From Cephalothrix simula (taxonomy: Eukaryota; Nemertea; Palaeonemertea; Archinemertea; Cephalotrichidae): 11,004 nucleotides of DNA. The notes beneath the pieces are model-generated. The model did no database searches. It was not told where the DNA came from and saw nothing but the letters and a program-made list of their open reading frames with translations. The number at the start of each line of letters is the position of its first letter. Within the stretch, counting starts at the first letter, position 1. Of the stretch, positions 1 through 7,091 are shown piece after piece. The stretch covers positions 1 to 11,004 of the forward strand of contig JAXIUW010210287.1 in assembly GCA_035591015.1 (NCBI GenBank), read 5' to 3'. The position numbers were made by a program, and so were the translations under genes.

Positions 1-198
1 CGCCGCGCAGACGCGACCGTCAAAGATCCTGCGATCGGTATCGAAACCGTCCTCACTCAGGTGTTGGATCGGCGAAAAGAAGCCGATGAGCAGGTGCAAC
101 GTGTTAAACAAGTACTTGAGCCCGCCACTGCCCCAGCCCGTCATTCTCCTGTGGCGGGCTCGCTGGCCGCGCAGGTGATTGGCCGGGTGGCCCGGTGA
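1..198 (+). CDS. Probable small terminase subunit, C-terminal fragment
   Basis: The window opens inside a reading frame that runs for 65 codons to a TGA at 196-198, so only the end of the protein is seen. It contains a charged, probably helical stretch (residues about 15-41 of the fragment, rich in Lys, Arg, Glu and Gln), then a Pro/Ala-rich linker and a short basic end (IGRVAR). There is no diagnostic motif. The call rests on position: it overlaps the large terminase start by 4 bases (GTGA), and in siphophages the gene just before the large subunit is usually the small, DNA-recognising subunit, whose C-terminal part binds the large subunit or portal. It could instead be another small packaging-adjacent protein. 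The frame is clearly coding (open, high third-position GC), but the identity is an inference. Confidence 0.5.
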   Translation, partial: RRADATVKDPAIGIETVLTQVLDRRKEADEQVQRVKQVLEPATAPARHSPVAGSLAAQVIGRVAR

Positions 199-1889
199 AC
201 GCTGTGTTAGATAAGCCTGCGGCCGCGCCAGCGCCGAGCCCGCCGCACCTGATTGGTCCGTCGTGGGCGAAAACCACCGACGGGCAGTGGTGGATGCCGG
301 CACACACCCTGGCCTGGGATGTCATCAATTTTTGGGTCAACAACCTCAACTCCCCAGGCAGCGACGGCGGCCCGTTCATGCCCACGTTGGAACAAACCCG
401 CTGGCTGGCGTGGTGGTACGCCGTCGACGACACCGGTGCGTTCGCCTACCGGCAGGGCGTGCTGCGGCGCATGAAAGGGTGGGGCAAAGACCCGCTAGCG
501 GCGGCGTTGGCGTTAGCGGATTTGTGTGGCCCGGTGGTGTTCGACCGCTTCGGCGGCGACGGCTACCCGGCCGGGAAACGCCACACCGCCCCGTGGTGCC
601 AGGTGGCGGCGGTCTCCCAAGACCAAACCAAGAACACGTTCAGCCTGTTCCCAGTCATGGTGACCAAAAAACTGCGGTCGCTGATGGGCTTGGAGATCAA
701 CAAGACAGTGATCTATTGCCGCGAAGGCGGCCGCATCGAAGCCATCACATCCTCTCCAGCATCTTTAGAAGGTGCGCGGCCGACACTAGTGATCCGAAAC
801 GAAACCCAGTGGTGGGGCACCGGCCCGGACGGCAACGCCAACTCCGGGACAGACATGGCGGCCGTGATCGAAGGCAACGTCACCAAAACCGTTGGGGCCA
901 GGACTCTATCTATCTGTAACGCTCACGTGCCGGGCCGGGACACGGTCGCTGAACGCGACTATGACGCCTGGCGGGCAATCGTCGAAGGACGCGCCGTCGA
1001 TACTGGGGTCCTCTACGACGGTTTGGAGGCCCCCGCCGGTACCCCGATCTCGGAGATCCCGTCCAAGGTAGCGGATCCTGTCGGGCACGCTGATGGCTTG
1101 GACCGGTTGCGGGCCGGGATCATGGCGTGCCGGGGGGATTCGGTGTGGCTGCCCGTGGATTCGGTGGTGGCCTCCATCTTGGACACCAAAAACTCTGTCA
1201 CCGAGTCGCGCCGAAAATATTTGAACCAGATTGTGGCCGTCGAGGATTCGTGGATTGCGCCCGCCGAGTGGGATGCCTGCGCCGACGTGGACGCCGCCTT
1301 AGAGGCAGGCGAGAAGGTCACGCTCGGGTTCGACGGCTCAATGCATAAAGACTGGACGGCTTTGGTTGCGTGCCGGGTCTCTGATTGCGCGATTTTCCTC
1401 ATCAAGGCTTGGGATCCGGGCGTTTACGGAGGCGCGATCCCCCGCGACGACGTGGACACGGTGGTCCGCTGGTGTTTCGAGACGTTCGAGGTGGCCGGGT
1501 TCCGGGCCGACGTTAAAGAGTTCGAGAACTATATAGACACCTGGACCAGTGATTTCGGCAAGAAACTGCCCGTGAAGGCCACCAAGTCGACCGCTATCGC
1601 CTACGACATGCGTGGCTGGATGAAAGCGTTCGCCGCCGACTGCGACGCGTTTTGTGCCGCTGTCGTAGACCAGGGTCTCGTCCATGACGGAAACGTGACT
1701 CTGCGGGCGCATGTCATGAACGCCCGACGGCACCCGGTCTCAAACGGGGCAGTCAGTATCCGTAAATCCTCGCGGGACTCGGACCGCAAAATCGATGCGG
1801 CCGTGTGCGCGGTGCTCGCGTTCGGGGCGCGCCGGGCGTTTATCACCAGCCGCCACAACCGGTCCCGCAAAGCGGTGGTGTTGCCGTGA
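195..1889 (+). CDS. terL: Terminase large subunit (packaging ATPase/nuclease)
   Basis: This is the motor that pumps DNA into the prohead and cuts the concatemer. The 564-residue length is typical. The N-terminal ATPase domain has a P-loop-like segment at residues 93-100 (MKGWGKDP) and a Walker B-like segment at about 197-203 (TLVIRNE) followed by TQWW, where Glu203 fits the catalytic carboxylate. The C-terminal RNase H/RuvC-like nuclease domain shows the first acidic motif at 378-382 (GFDGS, Asp380), a middle acidic segment near 439-448 (DVKEFENYID) and the last motif at 532-540 (KIDAAVCAV, Asp534). The P-loop has Asp where Ser/Thr is usual, and the Walker B Asp is Asn. The start is GTG at 195, overlapping the previous stop by 4 bases. 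There is no strong Shine-Dalgarno site, so coupled translation is likely. Family assignment is secure; details of catalysis are inferred from motifs. Confidence 0.95.
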   Translation: MNAVLDKPAAAPAPSPPHLIGPSWAKTTDGQWWMPAHTLAWDVINFWVNNLNSPGSDGGPFMPTLEQTRWLAWWYAVDDTGAFAYRQGVLRRMKGWGKDPLAAALALADLCGPVVFDRFGGDGYPAGKRHTAPWCQVAAVSQDQTKNTFSLFPVMVTKKLRSLMGLEINKTVIYCREGGRIEAITSSPASLEGARPTLVIRNETQWWGTGPDGNANSGTDMAAVIEGNVTKTVGARTLSICNAHVPGRDTVAERDYDAWRAIVEGRAVDTGVLYDGLEAPAGTPISEIPSKVADPVGHADGLDRLRAGIMACRGDSVWLPVDSVVASILDTKNSVTESRRKYLNQIVAVEDSWIAPAEWDACADVDAALEAGEKVTLGFDGSMHKDWTALVACRVSDCAIFLIKAWDPGVYGGAIPRDDVDTVVRWCFETFEVAGFRADVKEFENYIDTWTSDFGKKLPVKATKSTAIAYDMRGWMKAFAADCDAFCAAVVDQGLVHDGNVTLRAHVMNARRHPVSNGAVSIRKSSRDSDRKIDAAVCAVLAFGARRAFITSRHNRSRKAVVLP

Positions 1890-3241
1890 ACCCAGAAAAC
1901 GTGCGTGACCAGCTGCTATCTAAGCTGGCGGCGCAAAATGTGGCGCTCGCATCAGATGACCGCTACTACGAGGCACAGACCAGGCCTGAGGCGATCGGGG
2001 TGAGTGTGCCGCCCGCGATGCGGCGGCTTCTTGCCCACGTCGGCATCCCACGCCTGTATGTGGACTCGGTCAGTGAACGTCTTGAGCCGCAAGGTTTCCG
2101 GGTGGCGGGCGAGCCGACCACTGATGAAGTCCTGTGGCAGTGGTGGCAGGCCAACGACCTCGACATCGACGCCTCCCTGGGGCATACGGAGGCGTTGGTG
2201 CACGGGCGGGCGTATGTGACCGTGGCCGCCCCGGGCGCGGACGGCAGCCACGGCGACCTATCGGTGCCGGTGATCCGCGTCGAATCCCCGGCCTGCCTGT
2301 ACGCCGCCCACGACCCGAGAACTAAGCAGGTGACGGCTGCGGTGCGTGAGGTCCGCGACCCCGACACCCGCCAGCTGGTGGCCGTCACGCTGTACACGCC
2401 GCAGGCCACGTATGTGTGGCAGCAGCAGTTCGGCAGACTCGCCCTGGCCCAAACGATCTCGCACGGCCTTGGGGTGGTGCCGGTAGTGGTTTTAGCGAAC
2501 CGAACCCGGCTATCGGATGCGTACGGATCGTCGGCGATCACCCCCGAGCTGCGCACCCTGACTGATGCTGCCGCACGGACAATGATGCATCTGCAGGCGA
2601 CCGCCGAACTGATGGCGGTGCCACAAAGGCTGCTGTTCGGGGTGTCGCCCGAGGAGATCGGGGTGGACGCCGCCACCGGTGAAGCCAAGTTTGATGCCTA
2701 TCTGGCCCGGATTTTGGCGTTCGACGACCCCGACGGGAAAGCCCACCAGTTCAACGCCGCCGATCTACGCAATTTCACTGAAGCATTAGCGGCGATCTCC
2801 CGGCAGGCCGCCTCCTACACGGGCCTGCCGCCACAGTATTTGTCGGTTTCTTCGGATAATCCGTCGTCGGCGGAAGCGATACGGGCTTCGGAGTCGCGGC
2901 TGGTGAAAACCTGCGAACGCAAACAGTTGGTGTTTGGTGGAGCGTGGGAGCAGGTGATGCGGCTCGCCTATCTGGTGGTGCACGGCCAAATCCCACCAGC
3001 AATGGCGCGCCTGGAGTGTTCGTGGCGCGAACCCTCGACCCCGACGTGGGCGTCGAAGGCTGACGCTGCAGTGAAACTGTATGCGGGCGGGGCCGGCCTT
3101 ATCCCGCTAGAGCAAGCCCGCATAGACCTCGGCTATTCAGCTGAGCAGCGCCAGCAGATGCGCATGTTCGACGCTGATTCGGATGCGTTCGCCGCTTTGG
3201 AGGCGATCACTCGTGCACCGGCGGAAGCGGGGGCGCCGTGA
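1886..3241 (+). CDS. Portal protein (SPP1 gp6-type)
   Basis: The portal forms the dodecameric ring at one capsid vertex through which DNA enters and leaves, and it nucleates prohead assembly. I take the GTG at 1886 as the start, giving 451 residues, because it overlaps the terminase stop in the same GTGA arrangement used elsewhere in this cluster. The frame stays open upstream to 1805, but that part lies inside terL. Typical features of the family are the WQWWQANDLD segment (84-93), the GVVPVVVLANR segment (196-206), which is usually followed by the crown/stem helices, and the EAIRASESRLVK helix (330-341). At 451 residues it is at the short end for this family. It is followed by the MuF-like gene, the usual neighbour. 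Recognition is by sequence pattern; no structural comparison was made. Confidence 0.93.
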   Translation: MNPENVRDQLLSKLAAQNVALASDDRYYEAQTRPEAIGVSVPPAMRRLLAHVGIPRLYVDSVSERLEPQGFRVAGEPTTDEVLWQWWQANDLDIDASLGHTEALVHGRAYVTVAAPGADGSHGDLSVPVIRVESPACLYAAHDPRTKQVTAAVREVRDPDTRQLVAVTLYTPQATYVWQQQFGRLALAQTISHGLGVVPVVVLANRTRLSDAYGSSAITPELRTLTDAAARTMMHLQATAELMAVPQRLLFGVSPEEIGVDAATGEAKFDAYLARILAFDDPDGKAHQFNAADLRNFTEALAAISRQAASYTGLPPQYLSVSSDNPSSAEAIRASESRLVKTCERKQLVFGGAWEQVMRLAYLVVHGQIPPAMARLECSWREPSTPTWASKADAAVKLYAGGAGLIPLEQARIDLGYSAEQRQQMRMFDADSDAFAALEAITRAPAEAGAP

Positions 3242-4134
3242 CGGCGGGCGTGGACGCGGGCGAGTATGCGCGCGGTCAAGCGCAGCTGAATGCGCAGGTT
3301 TCGCGGCAGGTGTCGGCGCTGGTGACAACTATTGGTTTGCGGGAGTTGACTGAGGTCGGGTGGGAACGTTTGGTGTCCGCGTTGTTTCGGGTGGTTGCCG
3401 GGTGGCGGGAGAAGGCCGCCGAGTTGGCGCGGGCCTTGTACCGGGGCGAGTACGCCAGGCATTTACCTGAGGCGGTGATGCCTGCTGTGGTTGAGGTGCA
3501 CACCTCGCGGGAGGTGTTCATGGCCGGTATGCGGGCGCTGCGCCCGAAGATCGTGGCCTCGGCCACCGAGGAGGCCGCGCGTACTCGGCTGGCGTTGGCG
3601 GTCATCCGTGAAGTAGAGAACGCGGGCCGCCGCCAAACGGTGGTAGCCGTGAACCACCACAAAAAAGCAGCTGAACGCACCGGCGGCCCGGCCCCCAAAC
3701 TCAAGCCGGGGCGCCCTAAAACCGGTGGCAGCGACCAGGGAACCGGATTCGGTGGGCGTTTTGATGTTCTGCGCAGCTTGCAGGCGGTGCCTGATAGGGC
3801 GCCGATCGGGTGGGCGCGGGTCGCTACCGGAGCCGAAACCTGCGCGTGGTGCATGATGCTGATTTCACGCGGACCCATATACCATTCGGCTAAGTCTGCC
3901 GGTGAATCCAGCCAGTGGCATATCGGGTGTGACTGCAAAGCTGTTCCGGTTTTCACAAGAAACAACTATGCTGGTAGAAGCCAGTATTTGCATGCCAGCA
4001 AGCTGTGGGCGCGCGCGGTAGAGCAGTGCGTCTCCGACGGCCAGGAGCCGTCATCAGGCAACGTGTTGAATGCGTTGCGCCGAGGAATTGAATCCGGTTC
4101 CTATCCGCTTGACGCGGGACTGTTAACGGCTTGA
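3238..4134 (+). CDS. MuF-like minor head protein
   Basis: This 298-residue protein directly follows the portal gene, overlapping its stop by GTGA. The N-terminal half (about 1-135) is largely helical, with alternating hydrophobic and charged residues. A basic Gly/Pro/Lys-rich linker follows (about 141-172), then a compact C-terminal domain with a CAWC pair (Cys202, Cys205), the RGPIYHSA segment (211-218) and an HIGCDC cluster (His228, Cys231, Cys233) leading into VPVF. That Cys/His layout is the signature of MuF-type minor capsid proteins (Mu gpF/SPP1 gp7 relatives), which sit inside the head near the portal and help head morphogenesis; some are ejected with DNA. The Cys/His set could bind a metal ion, which is my inference. 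I see no protease motif. In other actinophages the gene at this place is sometimes labelled a capsid maturation protease; nothing in this protein supports that. Confidence 0.85.
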   Translation: MTAGVDAGEYARGQAQLNAQVSRQVSALVTTIGLRELTEVGWERLVSALFRVVAGWREKAAELARALYRGEYARHLPEAVMPAVVEVHTSREVFMAGMRALRPKIVASATEEAARTRLALAVIREVENAGRRQTVVAVNHHKKAAERTGGPAPKLKPGRPKTGGSDQGTGFGGRFDVLRSLQAVPDRAPIGWARVATGAETCAWCMMLISRGPIYHSAKSAGESSQWHIGCDCKAVPVFTRNNYAGRSQYLHASKLWARAVEQCVSDGQEPSSGNVLNALRRGIESGSYPLDAGLLTA

Positions 4135-4165
4135 CGCCGAACCCTCATTCTTTCACCCCACCCTT

Positions 4166-4170
4166 GGAGG
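4166..4170 (+). promoter_or_regulatory. Ribosome binding site of the scaffold gene
   Basis: GGAGG stands 7 bases before the GTG at 4178. It is one of the best Shine-Dalgarno sites in the window and fixes that GTG as the scaffold start. It lies in one of the few real spacers of the cluster (43 bases, 4135-4177), so scaffold translation appears to start independently of the upstream minor head gene. Confidence 0.85.
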
Positions 4171-4177
4171 GCATCTC

Positions 4178-4684
4178 GTGGCAGATACTGATACAGCAGA
4201 ACCTGATACTGGCGCCGACGCTGTGGCCAGCGCAGATGATTCTGCGGACGCCGAGCCGCAAGCACCGGAGACCGTCACCAAGCCAGCCGAATTCGACGCC
4301 GACTACGTGGCCAGGCTGCGTAAAGAGGCGGTCCAGCGGCGCAGGCAACGCGACGAAGCTGTCGCTGCAGCCAACGAAGCGGCTGCCGCCTCGCAGAAAA
4401 TGTCTGACGAGCTGGCATCTAAGTCTGCGAAGCTCCTGAAACTTGAGGCTGCGCTAGCCGTTGGAGTTCCGACCGAGAAGGTCACAGATTTCGCGGCGGT
4501 GTTGTCGGGTTCGACCGCTGATGAGGTCGCCGAGTCGGCGGCTGCTGCCGCCAGGCTGTTTTCTTCCAGCGCTGCGGCAGCTAGGCCGCGCGCCACTGAT
4601 CCCACCCAGGCCAGCGGCGCCGCGACCCCGTTGAACGGGGACCCGCTTCTGGCCGCCTTGTCTCGCGCTGTAGGCGCTGCATAA
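4178..4684 (+). CDS. Capsid scaffolding protein
   Basis: This 168-residue protein just before the major capsid gene has the look of an internal scaffold, which guides capsid subunits into a prohead and is then removed. The first 40 residues are acidic and low in complexity (Asp/Glu/Ala/Pro). Residues about 41-95 form a strongly charged helix likely to be a coiled coil (VARLRKEAVQRRRQRDEAV within it). After an Ala-rich section, the C-terminus ends in NGDPLLAALSRAVGAA (153-168), an amphipathic helix of the type through which scaffolds touch the capsid protein. The GTG start is set by GGAGG at 4166-4170. No protease domain is fused to it. There is no single catalytic motif to confirm the call, but composition, length and position together make it likely. 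Confidence 0.87.
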   Translation: MADTDTAEPDTGADAVASADDSADAEPQAPETVTKPAEFDADYVARLRKEAVQRRRQRDEAVAAANEAAAASQKMSDELASKSAKLLKLEAALAVGVPTEKVTDFAAVLSGSTADEVAESAAAAARLFSSSAAAARPRATDPTQASGAATPLNGDPLLAALSRAVGAA

Positions 4685-4711
4685 AACTTCGAACCGAAGG
4701 ATGAAAAAATC

Positions 4712-5620
4712 ATGGCTTTAGGGCCGAACAACGCTAAGGTCGCCGCTACTGGCGACGCTATTCTCTCTGGTTTCATTGAACCCGACCTCGCCCAGGACTA
4801 TTTCGCGAAGGTCGCGAAAACCTCTGTGGTGCAGCAGGTCGCAACAAACATTCCGTTAGGTCCGTCGGGTGTGAAGATTCCGCACTGGACTGGTGATGTG
4901 ACCGCGTCGTGGGTGGCAGAAACCGGCATGAAACCGATCACCAAGGGCGATCTGTCCAAGAAGGTGGTGGCCCCGCACAAGATAGCCACAATTTTTACTG
5001 CCTCCGCTGAGGTGGTGCGCGCCAACCCGGCCAACTATTTGGCGACGATGCGCGGCAAGGTCGCCGAAGCGATCGCGGTCGCGTTCGATGCCGCCGTGCT
5101 GCACGGCACCAACAGCCCGTTCGGGGCGCACTTGTCCCAGACCAAGAAGCAGGTGCCGGTAGGCGCCACCGACGCCTACAAGAAGATAGGCGTGGATGCA
5201 CTGAACCTGTTGGCCGCAGCCGACCGCAAGTGGACGGGCACGCTGCTGGATGTGAAGGCCGAGCCGCTCATCAACGGCGCCGTAGACGCTAACGGTGTCC
5301 CGTTGTTTGTGTCTGCCGTGTACGAGGATGCGTCTGCCCCGTTTCGGCCTGGCCGGATTTTGGGTCGCCCCGCCTATATCGGGGACACCGTGGCTGCGGG
5401 AAAAACCATGGGTTTCGTGGGTGACTGGTCGCAGGTGGTGTGGGGGCAGGTCGGTGGCATCTCCTACGACATCTCTGATCAGGCGACCTTGAATTTCGGG
5501 GATGAAGCCAACCCGAACCTGGTGTCGTGTTTCCAATACAACCTGGTCGCTATCCGTGTGGAGGCCGAATACGGCGTCCTGGTCAACGACCCGGACGCGT
5601 TTGTGCGGCTCACAATCTGA
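4712..5620 (+). CDS. Major capsid protein, HK97 fold
   Basis: This 302-residue shell protein is present in hundreds of copies per head. Family features visible are the APHKIATIFTASAEVVR segment (87-103), which corresponds to the strand and long spine helix region of HK97-like capsid proteins, the GKVAEAIAVAFDAAVLHGT helix (115-133), a GRPAYIGDTV segment (218-227) and the C-terminal strands NLVAIRVEAEYGVLVNDPDAF (277-297). The N-terminus begins directly with the mature-looking arm; there is no long helical delta domain, in keeping with the separate scaffold gene upstream. The ATG at 4712 is preceded by GAAGG at 4696-4700 with a rather long 11-base spacing. An earlier ATG at 4701 in another frame gives only six codons. 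The stop overlaps the next start as TGATG. Confidence 0.95.
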   Translation: MALGPNNAKVAATGDAILSGFIEPDLAQDYFAKVAKTSVVQQVATNIPLGPSGVKIPHWTGDVTASWVAETGMKPITKGDLSKKVVAPHKIATIFTASAEVVRANPANYLATMRGKVAEAIAVAFDAAVLHGTNSPFGAHLSQTKKQVPVGATDAYKKIGVDALNLLAAADRKWTGTLLDVKAEPLINGAVDANGVPLFVSAVYEDASAPFRPGRILGRPAYIGDTVAAGKTMGFVGDWSQVVWGQVGGISYDISDQATLNFGDEANPNLVSCFQYNLVAIRVEAEYGVLVNDPDAFVRLTI

Positions 5621-5991
5621 TGCCTGCGACCGTCGCCGACGTGGTGTCCCGGTGGGGCCGCGACCCGTCCGAGGGCGAAGCCCGCCTGATCGCCACTCGT
5701 TTAGAAGATGTGTTGCGGCTGATTCGGCGCCGCATCCCGGGTGTGGACGCTAAAGCCGAAACCGACGCCGGTTATGCCGCTGACGTGGTGATGGTGCAGT
5801 GCGAGGCCGTGCTGCGTTTGGTGCGCAATCCTGACGGCTACACCTCGGAAACCGACGGCAGCTACACCTACCAACTCTCTGGCGAGGTGGCCACCGGCCG
5901 CCTGGAGATCCTGCCAGCCGAGTGGGACATGTTGGGCGCTAAACCCAGGGGCATGTTCGCGCTGGTGCCGTCAATGGGGTTGGCGCGGTGA
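5620..5991 (+). CDS. Head-tail connector (Gp19/Gp15/Gp42-type adaptor)
   Basis: The protein has 123 residues when started at the ATG at 5620, which shares one base with the capsid stop (TGATG). The open frame reaches back to 5527, but that part lies inside the capsid gene, so the overlap start is preferred. The sequence matches the Gp19/Gp15/Gp42 connector family pattern: an N-terminal helical bundle (residues about 14-40, LIATRLEDVLRLIRRRIPGV), a second helix ending in VLRLVRNPDGY (64-74), then SETDGSYTYQLSGE (76-89) and the ILPAEWDML segment (97-105). Such proteins dock under the portal as the first ring of the connector. Spacing and order (directly after the capsid gene and before a stopper-like gene) agree. 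There is no obvious ribosome binding site, so translation is probably coupled to the capsid gene. Confidence 0.85.
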   Translation: MPATVADVVSRWGRDPSEGEARLIATRLEDVLRLIRRRIPGVDAKAETDAGYAADVVMVQCEAVLRLVRNPDGYTSETDGSYTYQLSGEVATGRLEILPAEWDMLGAKPRGMFALVPSMGLAR

Positions 5992-6293
5992 GTTTATTGG
6001 ATGCCGGACCCGGCTACACGCCGGTCACGGTCACGCCTCCTGGCGGCGTCGAGCAGGACGTGTCAGCGGTCATCCAGCCCGAAGGCGCCTACAGCGGCAC
6101 GGGCATGAACACCGACGGCTACGAATCCTCCGAGACGTACCGGCTGCGGATGCCTAGAGGCTTCAAATGCGAGCTGCCTGCCCAAACGGTCGTGCAGTGG
6201 GAGCAGCACCGGTACGTGATCACCGGCCCAGCGGTCCACTACCAGGGCTCTGACCGCACGCGCCGCGTCGAGTACAAAATGTGGAGGTCATAA
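5988..6293 (+). CDS. Head-tail stopper-like protein
   Basis: A small beta-rich protein of 101 residues, starting at a GTG that overlaps the previous stop by GTGA. It has alternating hydrophobic strands (YTPVTVTP, ETYRLRMP, HRYVITGPAV) and ends in RRVEYKMWRS, the usual look of a head-completion or stopper protein, the ring that closes the connector and holds DNA in after packaging (SPP1 gp16-like role). The central segment TGMNTDGYESSETYRLRMP, in which a charged loop precedes a strand, is seen in many actinophage proteins at this position. Small size and lack of catalytic residues keep this a call by position plus fold pattern. It lies between the adaptor and a gp10-like protein, which is the standard place. 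Confidence 0.72.
   Translation: MSLLDAGPGYTPVTVTPPGGVEQDVSAVIQPEGAYSGTGMNTDGYESSETYRLRMPRGFKCELPAQTVVQWEQHRYVITGPAVHYQGSDRTRRVEYKMWRS
6283..6288 (+). promoter_or_regulatory. Ribosome binding site of the gp10-like gene
   Basis: GGAGGT lies 5 bases before the ATG at 6294, inside the last codons of the stopper-like gene. It supports the ATG that directly abuts the preceding TAA (6291-6293). Confidence 0.8.
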
Positions 6294-6623
6294 ATGTCTG
6301 TCGAGTTGCTGCCGAAAAAAGAGTTCAACACGGTGGTGGCCCGCCAGCAGCAGGTGCGCTCGGTTGTGCACCGCGCGGCCACAGCTAAAGCGCATGCCGC
6401 CCGGTCGCGGCTGGCGTCCGCCAAAAAGTCGAGGTGGCGCGGCAGGTCCTCGCCGCCGTCGCGGATCGAAGTCAGCCAAGGCAGGGTCGACTCCTACATC
6501 GAGTTGATAGCGCCCGGGAAATCGGCTGCAGCAATCGAGTACGGGCACGTGCCGTCGGGTGTTTTCGCGGGCACCGCGACCCGGCCGCCGCGCGGCATCG
6601 CCGCGTTGAGGAGCATCCTGTGA
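6294..6623 (+). CDS. Tail completion / neck protein (HK97 gp10-like, DUF5403-like)
   Basis: This basic 109-residue protein starts with an ATG that abuts the previous stop. Its first half is a charged helix (about 8-52) rich in Ala, Arg and Lys; then come strands around RIEVSQGRVDSYIELIAP (57-74), and the segment AAAIEYGHVPSG (78-89). The A-I-E-x-G-H pattern is the hallmark of HK97 gp10-like and DUF5403-type proteins, which sit at the head-tail joint between stopper and terminator. The exact function of this family in actinophages is not settled, and some annotations call it a minor tail protein. Its place between the stopper-like gene and the tail terminator agrees with a neck role. The stop overlaps the next start (GTGA). 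Confidence 0.75.
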   Translation: MSVELLPKKEFNTVVARQQQVRSVVHRAATAKAHAARSRLASAKKSRWRGRSSPPSRIEVSQGRVDSYIELIAPGKSAAAIEYGHVPSGVFAGTATRPPRGIAALRSIL

Positions 6624-7087
6624 ACCAGATGGATGCGGTGCTGCTGCTGCTGCGCCACGGGCTGCCTGGCGCGTGTGTCACCGGTTTTATTGCCGGTGTC
6701 GACCAAAGGTCGGCTCCTATAGTGCATGTGCGCCGCGTCGGCGGCGCCGCCGACACCTCGCTGCCGGGTCTGCTTGTGGTGCCGGTCGTCGAGGTGTCCG
6801 CGTACTCGACAACCGGTTTGGCTGACGCCGAAAGGTTGTATGCCCGCGCACTTGACGTGCTGCGGACAGCTCGTTTTGAACAAACCGTGACCGCTCACGG
6901 ATGGGTGTGCTCACTGGTCGAGCAGGCCGGCCCAACCGTCATGGAGTCACCGTTTCCGGCGTCGTGGCGGGTCACGGGCACCGTATCTGTGGGTGTGCGC
7001 ACCCCACGCCAAGTCGTGGTGCCGGTAGGCAACATGGCCGCGCAAGCAGGCGCCCCAGAATTCGAAGCTCTCGCAGAAAGCAGGTAA
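6620..7087 (+). CDS. Tail terminator protein
   Basis: I take the GTG at 6620 as start, giving 155 residues. It overlaps the previous stop as GTGA and has GAGGAG at 6608-6613, 6 bases ahead. The frame extends upstream to 6434, but that part lies in the previous gene. Visible features are an N-terminal helix (MDAVLLLLRHGLP, 4-16), a strand-rich middle with VHVRRVGGAAD (35-45) and LPGLLVVPVVEVSAYS (48-63), a helix rich in Ala (LADAERLYARALDVLRTA, 67-84), and final strands around WRVTGTVSVGVRT. This order matches tail terminators of the lambda gpU/SPP1 gp17 type, which cap the finished tail tube and join it to the head. The C-terminal 25 residues look disordered. It lies directly upstream of the major tail protein, as expected. 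Confidence 0.8.
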   Translation: MNQMDAVLLLLRHGLPGACVTGFIAGVDQRSAPIVHVRRVGGAADTSLPGLLVVPVVEVSAYSTTGLADAERLYARALDVLRTARFEQTVTAHGWVCSLVEQAGPTVMESPFPASWRVTGTVSVGVRTPRQVVVPVGNMAAQAGAPEFEALAESR

Positions 7088-7091
7088 CGCA

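Noticed and set aside
263-919. Plus-strand frame of 218 codons inside the large terminase gene
   Set aside because: It is fully nested in terL in another frame; the product is an Arg/Gly/Pro-rich shadow sequence.
1805-1885. Upstream extension of the portal frame to an ATG at 1805
   Set aside because: It would overlap terL by 85 bases; the GTG at 1886 gives the same 4-base overlap used across the cluster. Similar extensions before 5620 and 6620 were rejected for the same reason.
3276-3965. Minus-strand open frame of 229 codons opposite the MuF-like gene
   Set aside because: It is a shadow of a secure + strand gene in GC-rich DNA, with no recognisable domain and a composition set by the other strand. 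The same holds for minus-strand frames at 1966-2688 and 4856-5536.
4131-4160. TTGACG at the end of the MuF-like gene as a -35 promoter box
   Set aside because: No acceptable -10 hexamer occurs 16-18 bases downstream; the sequence there is a CCCC-rich stretch.
4701-4721. Six-codon open frame (ATG AAA AAA ...) overlapping the capsid start, as a leader peptide
   Set aside because: It is too short and without other support; most likely chance within the leader of the capsid gene.
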